From Candidatus Ghiorseimicrobium undicola (GTDB lineage Bacteria > Omnitrophota > Gorgyraeia > Ghiorseimicrobiales > Ghiorseimicrobiaceae), in assembly GCA_002796125.1 (NCBI GenBank), contig PCWA01000030.1:16039-61323 (forward strand): DNA of 45,285 nucleotides. Direction: 5' to 3'. This document shows positions 33,822 through 42,415 of this stretch, one piece after another. The stretch's first letter is position 1. Each line of letters starts with the position of its first letter. Below the pieces are notes generated by a model. It ran no database searches and had not been told where the DNA came from. It was given only the letters and a program-made list of their open reading frames with translations. A program made the translations under genes and the position numbers.

Positions 33822-35300
33822 ATGAAGATTTTACTTATAAATACGCCGGTAAGATTTAATAAGTGGCAGAATCTAGAGATGCCGTTAGGCATTGCCTATA
33901 TCGGATCGGAACTTGAGCGGCGTAAGCATAGCGTCGTAATTAAGGATTATGAGGTCGAGCCTTTTGATGAAGGTCAATTTACGGGTTATTTAAAAGGTTT
34001 GGCACCCGAGCTCGTGGGCATTTCTTTTCGTTCCGCCTCTTATGCCTCCGCCAAAACGATCTGTTGCCTGATAAAAAAAGTAAATCCCGCGATAAGCATT
34101 GTTTTGGGCGGGCATCATGCCAGTGCCTTTAGCGTCCAGACCATGTCTGATATGCCGGCGGATTTCGTAATCAGGGGAGAGGGCGAGTACACGATGCCGG
34201 AGTTAGCCGAGAGAATAGCGCAAGAGGGAGATTTTAGTAAAATCGCAGGTTTGACCTATCGGCTCGGAGGTAAAATACTAGAGAACGCTTCTTCGGAGAA
34301 CATTGCCGATTTAGACAGGTTAAATTTTCCTGCCTGGCATCTTCTGCCGATGGATAAATATGTTACCGGTTCAATCCTTACCAGCCGCGGATGCCCTTTT
34401 AACTGTATTTATTGCGATAAGGGTATATCTACACGGCAGGTTCGCTTCCGCCCAGTAGAAAATATCTATAAGGAGATCGCGGAATTCGAGAAAAAATATA
34501 AAAAGCGCAGGATATACTTTGTTGATGATTATTTTTTCCTGGATAAAAAGAGGTTGCGAGGGCTTTTTGAACTTTTATTAAAGGATAAAGAATTAAAATT
34601 TAAATGGTCCTGCCAGGCGCGCGTTGACGGAGTAGATGATGCCGGGCTTCTTGCGGATGCCAAGAAAACCGGCTGTGACCTGATAATCTATGGTATTGAG
34701 ACAGGCGATGAAGATGAACTTAGATATATAAACAAAAGATCGGTGCTCGGCCAGGCAGAGCGGGCAATACGGCTTACTAAAAAAGCAGGCATTCGGACAA
34801 GGGCCAATTTCATGATAGGGTTTCCTATATCCACAAAAGAGACCGTTACCAATTCCGTGCGCTTTGCAAAAAAAATTAATGCCGACCTTTACAGGTTTTT
34901 TATTGTTTCGCCGTTACCGAATACGGTTTTATGGGAGCGGGTTATTGAAGAGTACCCTGAAATTTCCCGGGTCAGCTGGGATAAGTTTGATTTTTACACC
35001 CCTTGCTTTGATACAAAGGGAATAAAGAGGATCGATTTAGTAAAATATGTATTAGCCGCTTATTTTTATGTCCTAAAAAACAAAGTATTGTATGAATTGA
35101 CCATCGGGTTTATCCCGCGTACGCTGAAGTTGTTCTATCTGACGGTTAAAAACCGAAGGATACGCGGTAATTTGTCTAAGGTTTTCCCGGCGAGCGTCAA
35201 TCTTTTTTTAGAGGTATGGTTTATTATCCGTAATCTTGCGCCTTATAAAAGGATAGCTTATCTAAGGCAGATGCTTCTTATCGCCAAGGCCTTCAAATGA
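33822..35300 (+). CDS. B12-binding-domain radical SAM protein, copy 5
   Basis: A 492-residue class B radical SAM protein. The N-terminal domain has MKILLINTPVRFNKW, MPLGIAYIGSELERR and GGHHASAFSVQT. The cluster motif is C191-x3-C195-x2-C198 (RGCPFNCIYC), with GIETGDEDELRYINKRS downstream. A C-terminal hydrophobic or basic tail (IGFIPRTLKLFYLTVKN) might bring it to the membrane. Its start is six bases after the previous stop. It overlaps the following GT4 gene by four bases. Confidence 0.89.
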   Translation: MKILLINTPVRFNKWQNLEMPLGIAYIGSELERRKHSVVIKDYEVEPFDEGQFTGYLKGLAPELVGISFRSASYASAKTICCLIKKVNPAISIVLGGHHASAFSVQTMSDMPADFVIRGEGEYTMPELAERIAQEGDFSKIAGLTYRLGGKILENASSENIADLDRLNFPAWHLLPMDKYVTGSILTSRGCPFNCIYCDKGISTRQVRFRPVENIYKEIAEFEKKYKKRRIYFVDDYFFLDKKRLRGLFELLLKDKELKFKWSCQARVDGVDDAGLLADAKKTGCDLIIYGIETGDEDELRYINKRSVLGQAERAIRLTKKAGIRTRANFMIGFPISTKETVTNSVRFAKKINADLYRFFIVSPLPNTVLWERVIEEYPEISRVSWDKFDFYTPCFDTKGIKRIDLVKYVLAAYFYVLKNKVLYELTIGFIPRTLKLFYLTVKNRRIRGNLSKVFPASVNLFLEVWFIIRNLAPYKRIAYLRQMLLIAKAFK

Positions 35301-36535
35301 AAAAATGCGGCGTTTTATATATCAGTTATTTAGGGCTTCTTGAGGCTATTCCGCAATCGCAGGTATTGCCTTATCTTTTAAAATTATCCGATGCGGCAGA
35401 GATTCATCTTTTGACCTATGAAAAGAGGCGCCTCTTGCGCGCTAACCTTAGGGATTTGGAATTAATCGATTCCAAATTAAAAGAAAAGCAGATAATCTGG
35501 CATAGATTGGTATACCATAAGCACCCAAAAATTTTGTCTTCATTTTTTGATATTTTTGTCGGAGCGATGTTTTCTTTGTGCATTGTCATGCGCCATAAAA
35601 TATCCATTGTGCATGCTCGTTCGAATATACCTGTAGCTATCGGGTTTATTATAAAGTTATTGGCCCCCGTCAAATTACTCTACGACAGACGAGGCATTAT
35701 GGGCGAGGATCATGCTGAGCATAGCGGTTGGAAGGAGGGCGGCTGGCTCTATCGTGCCGCGGTTTATTTTGAAAATAAGGCAATCAAAAAAAGCGACGCG
35801 ATAGTTGTTTTGACACAAAGAATGCGCCAGCATTTGGAAAATAAATTGGCTAAGAGACGCACTCCGGGTAAAGAAATTTTAATCAAAACCATTCCTTGTT
35901 GCGTCGATATAGATAAGTTTAAGTATAACTATCAGGGAGAGCAGGATTTGAAAAACCGGCTTAATTTATCCGGAAAATTTATATTTGCCTACAGCGGCTC
36001 TTTGGGGACTTATAATTTGCTGAATGAAATGTTTGATTTTTTCGCGACGGCGTCAGATATTATACCGAATGCCCATTTTCTTATCCTAACGCAGAATAAA
36101 GATATTGTAATAAAGTTTTTGGCGGAGAGAAAAAATATCGATCAAAAGAATGTAACGTTATTGTCGCTTTCTGCGGAGGACGTCCCAATGTATTTATCTA
36201 TAGCGGATGCCGGCCTCGTTTTTAGGAAGGATTCAGCCACTGCGATAGCGGCGTCTCCTACAAAATTAGGAGAATACCTGGCATGCGGTATCCCGGTTAT
36301 TTCAATGCTAAAAATTGGCGACGTTGAGGCGATAATCGGAAGCAATAAAATCGGGGTCGTGCTAAAAGATTATAATTATGGTGAGTATAAACAGGCACTT
36401 AATGAGCTGTTTATTTTAACCAAGGCTAGAGATAGCCTTAGAGAACGCTGCCGCAGGTTTTCAGAAGATTTTTTTTCTTTAGCACGGGGAGTGAATGTAT
36501 ATTCGGAGATTTATAATTCTTTATGCAGAAGATGA
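35297..36535 (+). CDS. Glycosyltransferase family 4 (GT-B fold)
   Basis: A 412-residue GT-B protein. The N-terminal domain is unusual at the first strand (VLYISYLGLLEAIPQSQVLP). The C-terminal donor-binding domain carries FAYSGSLGTYNLL and FRKDSATAIAASPTKLGEYL, with the conserved KxGEYxACGxPV segment near residues 320-340 that binds the sugar nucleotide. It should add a sugar to a lipid-linked intermediate on the cytoplasmic side. It overlaps the next GT4 gene; if that gene starts at 36532, they share four bases (ATGA). Confidence 0.85.
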   Translation: MKKCGVLYISYLGLLEAIPQSQVLPYLLKLSDAAEIHLLTYEKRRLLRANLRDLELIDSKLKEKQIIWHRLVYHKHPKILSSFFDIFVGAMFSLCIVMRHKISIVHARSNIPVAIGFIIKLLAPVKLLYDRRGIMGEDHAEHSGWKEGGWLYRAAVYFENKAIKKSDAIVVLTQRMRQHLENKLAKRRTPGKEILIKTIPCCVDIDKFKYNYQGEQDLKNRLNLSGKFIFAYSGSLGTYNLLNEMFDFFATASDIIPNAHFLILTQNKDIVIKFLAERKNIDQKNVTLLSLSAEDVPMYLSIADAGLVFRKDSATAIAASPTKLGEYLACGIPVISMLKIGDVEAIIGSNKIGVVLKDYNYGEYKQALNELFILTKARDSLRERCRRFSEDFFSLARGVNVYSEIYNSLCRR

Positions 36536-37659
36536 ACATCTGTTTTTTTATAAAGCATGAAATTACCTGGGGCAGCAGCAGGGAACGCGTAGGCGTATAT
36601 CTTCAATCCCTCAAAAAACGAAATCATGCATACCGTATAATCTCTATTATTCCTGATAAATTAAGCCGGATAGGGCTGGGAAAGAGAGTAAATAATCCGC
36701 GCATAATCAGGGCTATCTATTCGCTGTGGTATAGTAAAATTTTAAGGTATTCCAAGTTCATATACCTGATTACGATTGCTAAAAAATTTGATCTTATCGT
36801 GATTCAAAAAGTTAATATCCCGTTTTTTTTATTAAAGTGGCTTAAGGCAATAAACAAAAACATTATTTTTGATTTTGATGATTTATGTTTTTTGCATGAA
36901 GAGCTAAAAGATATTGGTCTTATTGCGAGGCTAAAATTACAATGGAGGCATTGGTATCAGGATCCGAAAGTTTTAACCTTGTTCAAACATGTGATAGCGG
37001 GAAATAAATATTTGGCGAAAATCGCCCAAGATGCCGGGCAGAAAAATGTCAGCATTATTGCGACCTCTGTGGATTGTAATATATATTTTCCCGCTGTTAA
37101 GAAGCCCGATCCTACTTTAGTTATTGGTTTTACCGGAGCGGGAGAAAATCATTTACGCCATCTCAGCTTGTTAACGGGGACCCTGGCGAAAATAGGCAAA
37201 AAGCATAGGTTTATATTCCGTTTAATCGGAGCAATGCATTCAGATAAAATAAAAGCATTATTTTTTTCATCAAGTTTTGTATTTGATTGTATCGATTGGA
37301 TGAGCGCTGAACAATTACCGCTGGCTATACGTTCGTTTGATATCGGCGTAATGCCTCTTATTGATGACGCAGAGGCGAGGTGCAAGTGCGGATTTAAGGC
37401 TTTGTTGTATATGGCAAGCGGCGTTGCGACAGTGGTATCGCCTGTAGGGGTAAATCGCGAAATCATCCAAGATGGCGTTAACGGCTTATGGGCTCAAAAC
37501 GATAACGAGTGGATTGAAAAGCTATCGTTGCTCATTGAAGATAAAGCCTTAAGGCATAATCTTGGTTTAGAGGGAAGAAAGACAGTTGAGGATAGGTATA
37601 GTTTAGTAAAAACATCCGAATTGTTTATTAATACGCTTGAAACCGCGGCAGGGGCTTAA
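36523..37659 (+). CDS. Glycosyltransferase family 4-like, DFDD-motif type, copy A
   Basis: A 378-residue GT-B-like protein with a shorter N-domain. NIIFDFDDLCF lies near residue 115, and the C-domain holds GVMPLIDDAEARCKCGFKAL and YMASGVATVVSPVG, the region that binds the sugar nucleotide. It is clearly paralogous to the protein at 38654. The start at 36523 overlaps the upstream gene by 13 bases; the ATG at 36532 makes the usual four-base overlap and is equally likely. The pair flanks a zinc-ribbon methyltransferase. Donor and acceptor are unknown. Confidence 0.82.
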   Translation: MQKMNICFFIKHEITWGSSRERVGVYLQSLKKRNHAYRIISIIPDKLSRIGLGKRVNNPRIIRAIYSLWYSKILRYSKFIYLITIAKKFDLIVIQKVNIPFFLLKWLKAINKNIIFDFDDLCFLHEELKDIGLIARLKLQWRHWYQDPKVLTLFKHVIAGNKYLAKIAQDAGQKNVSIIATSVDCNIYFPAVKKPDPTLVIGFTGAGENHLRHLSLLTGTLAKIGKKHRFIFRLIGAMHSDKIKALFFSSSFVFDCIDWMSAEQLPLAIRSFDIGVMPLIDDAEARCKCGFKALLYMASGVATVVSPVGVNREIIQDGVNGLWAQNDNEWIEKLSLLIEDKALRHNLGLEGRKTVEDRYSLVKTSELFINTLETAAGA

Positions 37660-37673
37660 ACAAACAGGAAAAT

Positions 37674-38657
37674 ATGGGATTGGATAATATTGATTATACG
37701 CGCGGAGGGACGCAGAAGAATGCGTATTCTGAGGCTGATGTGATACGCACTAATTGCCCTTGTTGTCAAGGCAAGGATTACAAGCAGATTTATAAAGAAA
37801 GGGCGGTTTTGGGAATCGTTGAATGTTCTTCATGCGGGTTAGTTTATGTGAATCCGCGCCTTGAGAATCCCGAGGCTGCTTACTGGGGGGATGGGAAAAA
37901 ATATTTTGAGGAAGCCCGCCTTATATTTGAAGGAAAAGCCGCCCATCATAGAGACGGTAATTATTTAGAAGATTTAAAAATCATTGCTAAATATAAACCA
38001 AAGGGTAATTTTTTGGATGTCGGCACTAATATGGGTTTTTTTCTGCGTAATGCCCGCGGCAGGGGGTGGAGCCTTTACGGGGTTGAGCCGTCTCAATCTC
38101 TGGCGGAATTGGCGCGTAAGTACTTTGGGCTTAACGTGAAAACGGCATTTTTAGAAAACGCGGGATTTAGCGGTAATTTTTTTGACGTGGTTACGCTGAT
38201 TGATGTATTTGAGCACCTGCCGCAGCCGGCCGGCGTCTTAAAAGAAGTTTACCGGGTATTAAAAGATGATGGCTTGCTTTACATTAAGGTTCCCAACGGG
38301 CTTTTTAATTTATTTAAATTTTACGCGGCAAAATTCAGCTCTCGGCTTAAAAACTACGACATATTTGATTCCTATGAACATGTCGTGCATTATTCTCAAA
38401 AGACGCTTAAATTCATGCTGGCGAAATACGGTTTTCGGATAGTCAACGTATTTATCGCCAAACCGGTACAGGTTCCGGTATGGCATAAATATGTCGGCCA
38501 TTATTATCAATATCCGTCTCCCTGGGCCCTTGATTTTAAGCGCCGGTCCGCAAGGAACGCCTTTTATTTTTTATCATTAATTGAGCGTAAGCTTCGCTTA
38601 AATAACGTCGGTTATTTAGCACCTAATATTGTCGCTATAGCATCTAAGCAAAAATGA
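37674..38657 (+). CDS. Zinc-ribbon SAM methyltransferase (Methyltransf_13/23-like)
   Basis: A 327-residue protein. The N-terminal zinc ribbon uses C28, C31, C51 and C54 (CPCC ... CSSCG), followed by VYVNPRLENPEAAYWG. The class I fold then has FLDVGTNMGFFLRNA and GVEPS, with IDVFEHLPQPAGVLKEVYRV as motif III. The family includes sugar C- and O-methyltransferases such as those for deoxysugars. It is close to the partial gene at the start of the window in the GVEPS-type segment. AGGAAA precedes the ATG. It overlaps the next GT4 gene by four bases. Confidence 0.87.
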   Translation: MGLDNIDYTRGGTQKNAYSEADVIRTNCPCCQGKDYKQIYKERAVLGIVECSSCGLVYVNPRLENPEAAYWGDGKKYFEEARLIFEGKAAHHRDGNYLEDLKIIAKYKPKGNFLDVGTNMGFFLRNARGRGWSLYGVEPSQSLAELARKYFGLNVKTAFLENAGFSGNFFDVVTLIDVFEHLPQPAGVLKEVYRVLKDDGLLYIKVPNGLFNLFKFYAAKFSSRLKNYDIFDSYEHVVHYSQKTLKFMLAKYGFRIVNVFIAKPVQVPVWHKYVGHYYQYPSPWALDFKRRSARNAFYFLSLIERKLRLNNVGYLAPNIVAIASKQK

Positions 38658-39691
38658 GAGTTTTATTTATTGTTCCATATCCCACAGAAGGCCCGAGCAA
38701 CAGATTCCGCGTTGAACAATATTTTCCGGAATTAGAAAAAGAGGGCATTCTTTATAAATTAAGGCCTTTTTACAGCCAAGATATGTACAGGATTGTGCAT
38801 AAAAAGGGGCATTATTTTAAAAAAATATTATACTTGGCTTATTTTACCATTTTGAGGTTTGCGGATGTATTGAGCGCGGGGTCTTTTGATGTTATTTTTA
38901 TCCATCGGGAGGCCTTTCCTGTTGCCGGGGCTTTTTTTGAGACGTTATTCAGGTTATTTTCCAAGAGAATGATATACGATTTTGACGATTCGATATTTCT
39001 TAAAAAGCCAGCTAAGGTTAACAAGACGATAGCTTTTAGCGATTATGTTATTGCGGGAAATAATTTTCTCAAAAACTATGCCGCGCAACATAATAAAAAT
39101 GTAACCGTTATACCTACGTGTATCGATACCGGTAAGTACGCCCCGAAAAATAGCGCTAGCGAAAAAGATAATATTATCATCGGCTGGATTGGGACATCTT
39201 TTACCTCTATTTATCTGGATATGCTAAAAGATGTATTCCGGCAATTATCCGGGTCATATAAAAATATAGAATTCCGGATAGTCGGCGGAAAATTAGATAT
39301 TGCTGGCGTGCCGTTAAGTTGTAAATATTGGGCGCTTGATTCCGAAGTAAACGATTTACAGGAATTCGATATCGGGATTATGCCGCTATTTGATGATGAG
39401 TGGTCTAGGGGTAAATGTGCTTTTAAGATAATCCAATATATGGCGGTGGGCGTGCCTGCAGTCGCCTCTAGAGTCGGGATGAACAGCGAGGTAATCGAAG
39501 ACGGCAGGGATGGTTTTTTGGTGAGCGGGAAAAATGAATGGGTAGAAAAGCTTTCTCTTCTGATTGGGAATAAAAATTTGCGAAGAGACATGGGAATTCG
39601 TGCCCGCGAAAAAGCACTGCGGGCATATTCGATTTTAGCGAACAAGCAAAAATTCCTGGGCGTGTTGAAAGATGCTGCGGCTAAAAAGTAA
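38654..39691 (+). CDS. Glycosyltransferase family 4-like, DFDD-motif type, copy B
   Basis: A 345-residue GT-B-like protein. RMIYDFDDSIFL lies in the N-domain (near residue 110), and the C-domain contains GIMPLFDDEWSRGKCAFKII and QYMAVGVPAVASRVG. The same MPLxDDxxxRxKCxFK region is found in copy A, including the DFDD segment, so the two probably arose by duplication and diverged toward different acceptors. The opening FIVPYPTEGPSNRFRVEQYF is typical of GT4 enzymes (P-x-GPSxRFR). It is likely to act on a lipid-linked glycan on the cytoplasmic side. Confidence 0.85.
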   Translation: MRVLFIVPYPTEGPSNRFRVEQYFPELEKEGILYKLRPFYSQDMYRIVHKKGHYFKKILYLAYFTILRFADVLSAGSFDVIFIHREAFPVAGAFFETLFRLFSKRMIYDFDDSIFLKKPAKVNKTIAFSDYVIAGNNFLKNYAAQHNKNVTVIPTCIDTGKYAPKNSASEKDNIIIGWIGTSFTSIYLDMLKDVFRQLSGSYKNIEFRIVGGKLDIAGVPLSCKYWALDSEVNDLQEFDIGIMPLFDDEWSRGKCAFKIIQYMAVGVPAVASRVGMNSEVIEDGRDGFLVSGKNEWVEKLSLLIGNKNLRRDMGIRAREKALRAYSILANKQKFLGVLKDAAAKK

Positions 39692-39706
39692 GACGGGGTG
39701 CTTTAA

Positions 39707-41596
39707 ATGTGCGGAATTTGCGGGATCATAAGCAAGGATAGCCAAGAAGCGCGCAGGGAGGCGGTACTGAAAATGAACCGGGCGCTTATTCATCGCGGCC
39801 CGGATGATGAGGGCATATATCTTGATGAAAATATCTGCCTTGGGCATCGCCGTTTGAGCATTATTGATTTATCAAGAACCGCTCATCAGCCATTGACTAA
39901 CGAAGATGAAAGCGTCTGGCTGGTTTTTAACGGAGAGATTTATAATTATAAAGCCTTACGCCGGGATTTAAAAAATAAGGGGCATGTATTTAAATCCGAT
40001 ACCGATGGCGAAGTTATTGTCCACCTTTACGAAGAATACGGCAGCGATTGCGTAAAGTATATGCTTGGGATGTTTGCCTTTGCGGTTTGGGATAAGAAAA
40101 AGCAGATATTAATGCTTGCCCGCGACCGCCTTGGTAAAAAACCCCTGCTTTATTATTATGAAAACGGCTCTTTTTGTTTTGCCTCAGAATTTTCAGGCTT
40201 ACTCGAAAGCGGATTGATAAAAAAAGATATCAATACCCGGGCGCTGGATTATTATTTTACTCTTGGTTATATCCCCGCTCCTTTTAGCATATACAATAAT
40301 GTGTTTAAGCTCATGCCTGCCCACACCTTACTTTTTGATAAAAACGGGTTAAGGACGCAAGAGTATTGGCATTTGGATTTTGAGAAAAAGGCGCGCATAA
40401 GCTTCCCCGAAGCCGAAGAAAGGCTTATTGAGTTAATGAGCGATGCTGTATCCGTCAGGCTGCATAGCGATGTGCCTTTAGGGGTATTTTTAAGCGGCGG
40501 CATAGATTCAAGCATGATAACTGCCTTGATGTCTAAGGTTAGAGGAAAGAAGATTAAAACCTTTTCTATCGGTTTTGGCGAGTCAGATTATAACGAGTTA
40601 AAATACGCGCGTAATATTGCCAAATATTTTGATACGGAGCATTATGAATTTACGGTAAAACCGGATGCCGCGCAAATTTTGCCTTTATTAATAAAACATT
40701 ATGGCGAGCCTTATGCCGACCCGTCATCCATTCCTACCTATTATGTGGCCAATATCAGCAGAAAGCATGTAACCGTTGCCTTAAACGGCGACGGGGGCGA
40801 TGAGGCATTTGCCGGCTATGAGCGTTATCAGGCAATGATATATTCGCGGATAGTTGATATTATGCCGGTTTACCTGCGCAGGGCGGCAGCGGGAATATTT
40901 AGGGGATGTTTCGCCGGCACACTTGATTCACAAAAGTTCTTAAGCAAGCTCAAAAGGTTTTTTGAAGGCCTGCCGCTTGAGCGGCATAAGCGTTATATGA
41001 AACTTATCGGTGTATTTGACGATAGTTTGAAATCATACGCCTATTCTAAAGATTTTATCGGCCGCATAGCTGCATATAGAACAGATAATTCTTTTAAGGA
41101 ATGCATATCAGGCGAAGGCCGCTTGAACTTACTGGATAGGCTGCTTAAGCTTGATACCTTAACTTATCTTCCGGATGACCTTTTGGCTAAGGTTGATATC
41201 GCCAGTATGGCTAATTCGCTGGAGGCGCGTTCGCCGTTCCTTGACCACCGGCTGATGGAATTTGCGGCATCGCTGCCGCCGGATTTTAAGATACGCAACT
41301 TTACGAAAAAGTACATCTTTAAGAAAGTATCGCTGCGGTTTATCCCAAAGGAAAATGTCGAGAGGGTAAAAAGAGGCTTTGGAGTACCGGTTGCGCAGTG
41401 GCTTAGGGGGGAATTAAAGGATCTTCTTTGTGACAACTTATTAAATCCGGCTTTTTTCAGCCGGGGATATTTTAATGAAGAGGCGGTTTGCGAAATGATA
41501 AAACTGCATCTGGCCAATAAAATGGATTACGGTTTTCAATTATGGACCATATTGATGTTTGAGCTATGGTTTCAGCGATTTATGGATAATAAATGA
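39707..41596 (+). CDS. asnB: Asparagine synthase (glutamine-hydrolysing) homologue
   Basis: A 629-residue AsnB-type protein with the full two-domain layout. The N-terminal class II amidotransferase starts MCGICG with the catalytic Cys2, which fixes the start at 39707, and IHRGPDDEG follows. The C-terminal synthetase has the PP-loop SGGIDSS at 263-269 and NGDGGDEAFAGYERY. Length is normal. In glycan loci such proteins often amidate carboxyl groups of uronic acids or related sugars, so it probably transfers glutamine-derived ammonia to a glycan component. Being a copy for free asparagine is possible. The ribosome binding site is GGGGTG. The four-base overlap with the next gene supports coupled function. 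Confidence 0.92.
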   Translation: MCGICGIISKDSQEARREAVLKMNRALIHRGPDDEGIYLDENICLGHRRLSIIDLSRTAHQPLTNEDESVWLVFNGEIYNYKALRRDLKNKGHVFKSDTDGEVIVHLYEEYGSDCVKYMLGMFAFAVWDKKKQILMLARDRLGKKPLLYYYENGSFCFASEFSGLLESGLIKKDINTRALDYYFTLGYIPAPFSIYNNVFKLMPAHTLLFDKNGLRTQEYWHLDFEKKARISFPEAEERLIELMSDAVSVRLHSDVPLGVFLSGGIDSSMITALMSKVRGKKIKTFSIGFGESDYNELKYARNIAKYFDTEHYEFTVKPDAAQILPLLIKHYGEPYADPSSIPTYYVANISRKHVTVALNGDGGDEAFAGYERYQAMIYSRIVDIMPVYLRRAAAGIFRGCFAGTLDSQKFLSKLKRFFEGLPLERHKRYMKLIGVFDDSLKSYAYSKDFIGRIAAYRTDNSFKECISGEGRLNLLDRLLKLDTLTYLPDDLLAKVDIASMANSLEARSPFLDHRLMEFAASLPPDFKIRNFTKKYIFKKVSLRFIPKENVERVKRGFGVPVAQWLRGELKDLLCDNLLNPAFFSRGYFNEEAVCEMIKLHLANKMDYGFQLWTILMFELWFQRFMDNK

Positions 41597-42312
41597 GAAA
41601 AAGAATAATAATTTTTATCTCTTGCGCCGGTATATTTTTTTCCGGATTATTTTTAGTTTTGAACATAAAAGTCACGACGCGCCAAGGCATCGACTACAAG
41701 GTTTCCGTAATAGAAATCCCTTTATACTTAAAAATTTTAAATTTCTACGACCGGCATTTTAATTATAAATGGCTGGTTGAGCGGATCATAAAAGATAAGC
41801 CTGCTGAGGCGGATAAGATCATGGCGCTATTTAGCTGGGTGAATGAACATATCAAAACACAGCCGAGGGAGCTCCCGGTAATTGACGATCATGTCTGGCA
41901 TATTATTGTGCGCGGATACGGTGAAGGCGATCAGCCGTCAGATGTATTTACAACGTTTTGTAATTATGCAGGGTTTGACGCGTTTTTTTATCGCCTTGGC
42001 AATAAAGACAGGACAAGGCGCATTACCGTCTCGCTGGTAAAAATAAAGGATAAATGGTATGTCTTTGAGCCGCGTTCCGGCGCCTATTTTATAGCCAAAA
42101 ATGGGCGGTTTGCGTCTATTGAGGAAATATCTGCCGGGAATTGGCAGGTAAGGAGGCTTAAAGAAGATAGTTTTGATGAGACGGATTATGGTAATTATTT
42201 CTCCCAAATCGCGGATATTGATTCCAAATCAATACATCGCTTTTCCAGGGCAAATATTCAGTCTCCGCTCAAAAGGTTTATCTACGGCATTAAAAAGGGC
42301 GGATTTAGATAA
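41593..42312 (+). CDS. Membrane-anchored transglutaminase-like protein, probably catalytically degenerate
   Basis: A 239-residue protein with an N-terminal membrane helix (about 4-22) and an extracytoplasmic domain. The ending of the domain (DVFTTFCNYAGFDAFFYRLG, then KIKDKWYVFEPRSGAYF) follows the pattern of transglutaminase-like domains, where the second part resembles H-A-W-V-E-V ... W-x-x-V-D-P. The triad seems damaged. Where the nucleophilic Cys is expected (before DVFTTF) I read GDQPS, and where His would be I read RRITVS. It may be a binding module rather than an enzyme. The four-base overlap with asnB and the position at the end of the long run suggest a role in glycan assembly or export. 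Domain assignment is tentative. Confidence 0.5.
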   Translation: MRKRIIIFISCAGIFFSGLFLVLNIKVTTRQGIDYKVSVIEIPLYLKILNFYDRHFNYKWLVERIIKDKPAEADKIMALFSWVNEHIKTQPRELPVIDDHVWHIIVRGYGEGDQPSDVFTTFCNYAGFDAFFYRLGNKDRTRRITVSLVKIKDKWYVFEPRSGAYFIAKNGRFASIEEISAGNWQVRRLKEDSFDETDYGNYFSQIADIDSKSIHRFSRANIQSPLKRFIYGIKKGGFR

Positions 42313-42317
42313 ATCTA

Positions 42318-42346
42318 TTGACAAAGAGGCATTTTTTTTATATTAT
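42318..42346 (+). promoter_or_regulatory. Sigma-70-type promoter, TTGACA-17 bp-TATTAT
   Basis: The -35 box TTGACA is at 42318-42323 and the -10 box TATTAT at 42341-42346, with an ideal 17-base spacer. It is the only near-consensus promoter I could find in the window. It starts six bases after the stop of the transglutaminase-like gene and drives the regulator and the genes behind it. No terminator separates it from the upstream run. Confidence 0.8.
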
Positions 42347-42351
42347 AAGCA

Positions 42352-42367
42352 TTTAGAATGTTCTAAA
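42352..42367 (+). promoter_or_regulatory. Palindromic operator candidate at the expected transcription start
   Basis: TTTAGAA and TTCTAAA form perfect 7-base inverted arms around a TG centre (16 bases). It lies 5 bases after the -10 box, so a bound repressor would block initiation. The neighbouring winged-helix regulator at 42416 is the natural candidate to bind it, which would mean autoregulation. Confidence 0.65.
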
Positions 42368-42401
42368 CACACAGAATATATGAAATTTAACAAATAGAAA
42401 A

Positions 42402-42410
42402 GTGGGGTGA
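42402..42410 (+). promoter_or_regulatory. Ribosome binding site deciding the regulator start
   Basis: GTGGGGTGA matches the Shine-Dalgarno consensus at most positions and lies at normal distance from the ATG at 42416. The GTG at 42407, an in-frame start three codons earlier, lies inside it and is therefore unlikely to be used. Confidence 0.65.
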
Positions 42411-42415
42411 TTAAG

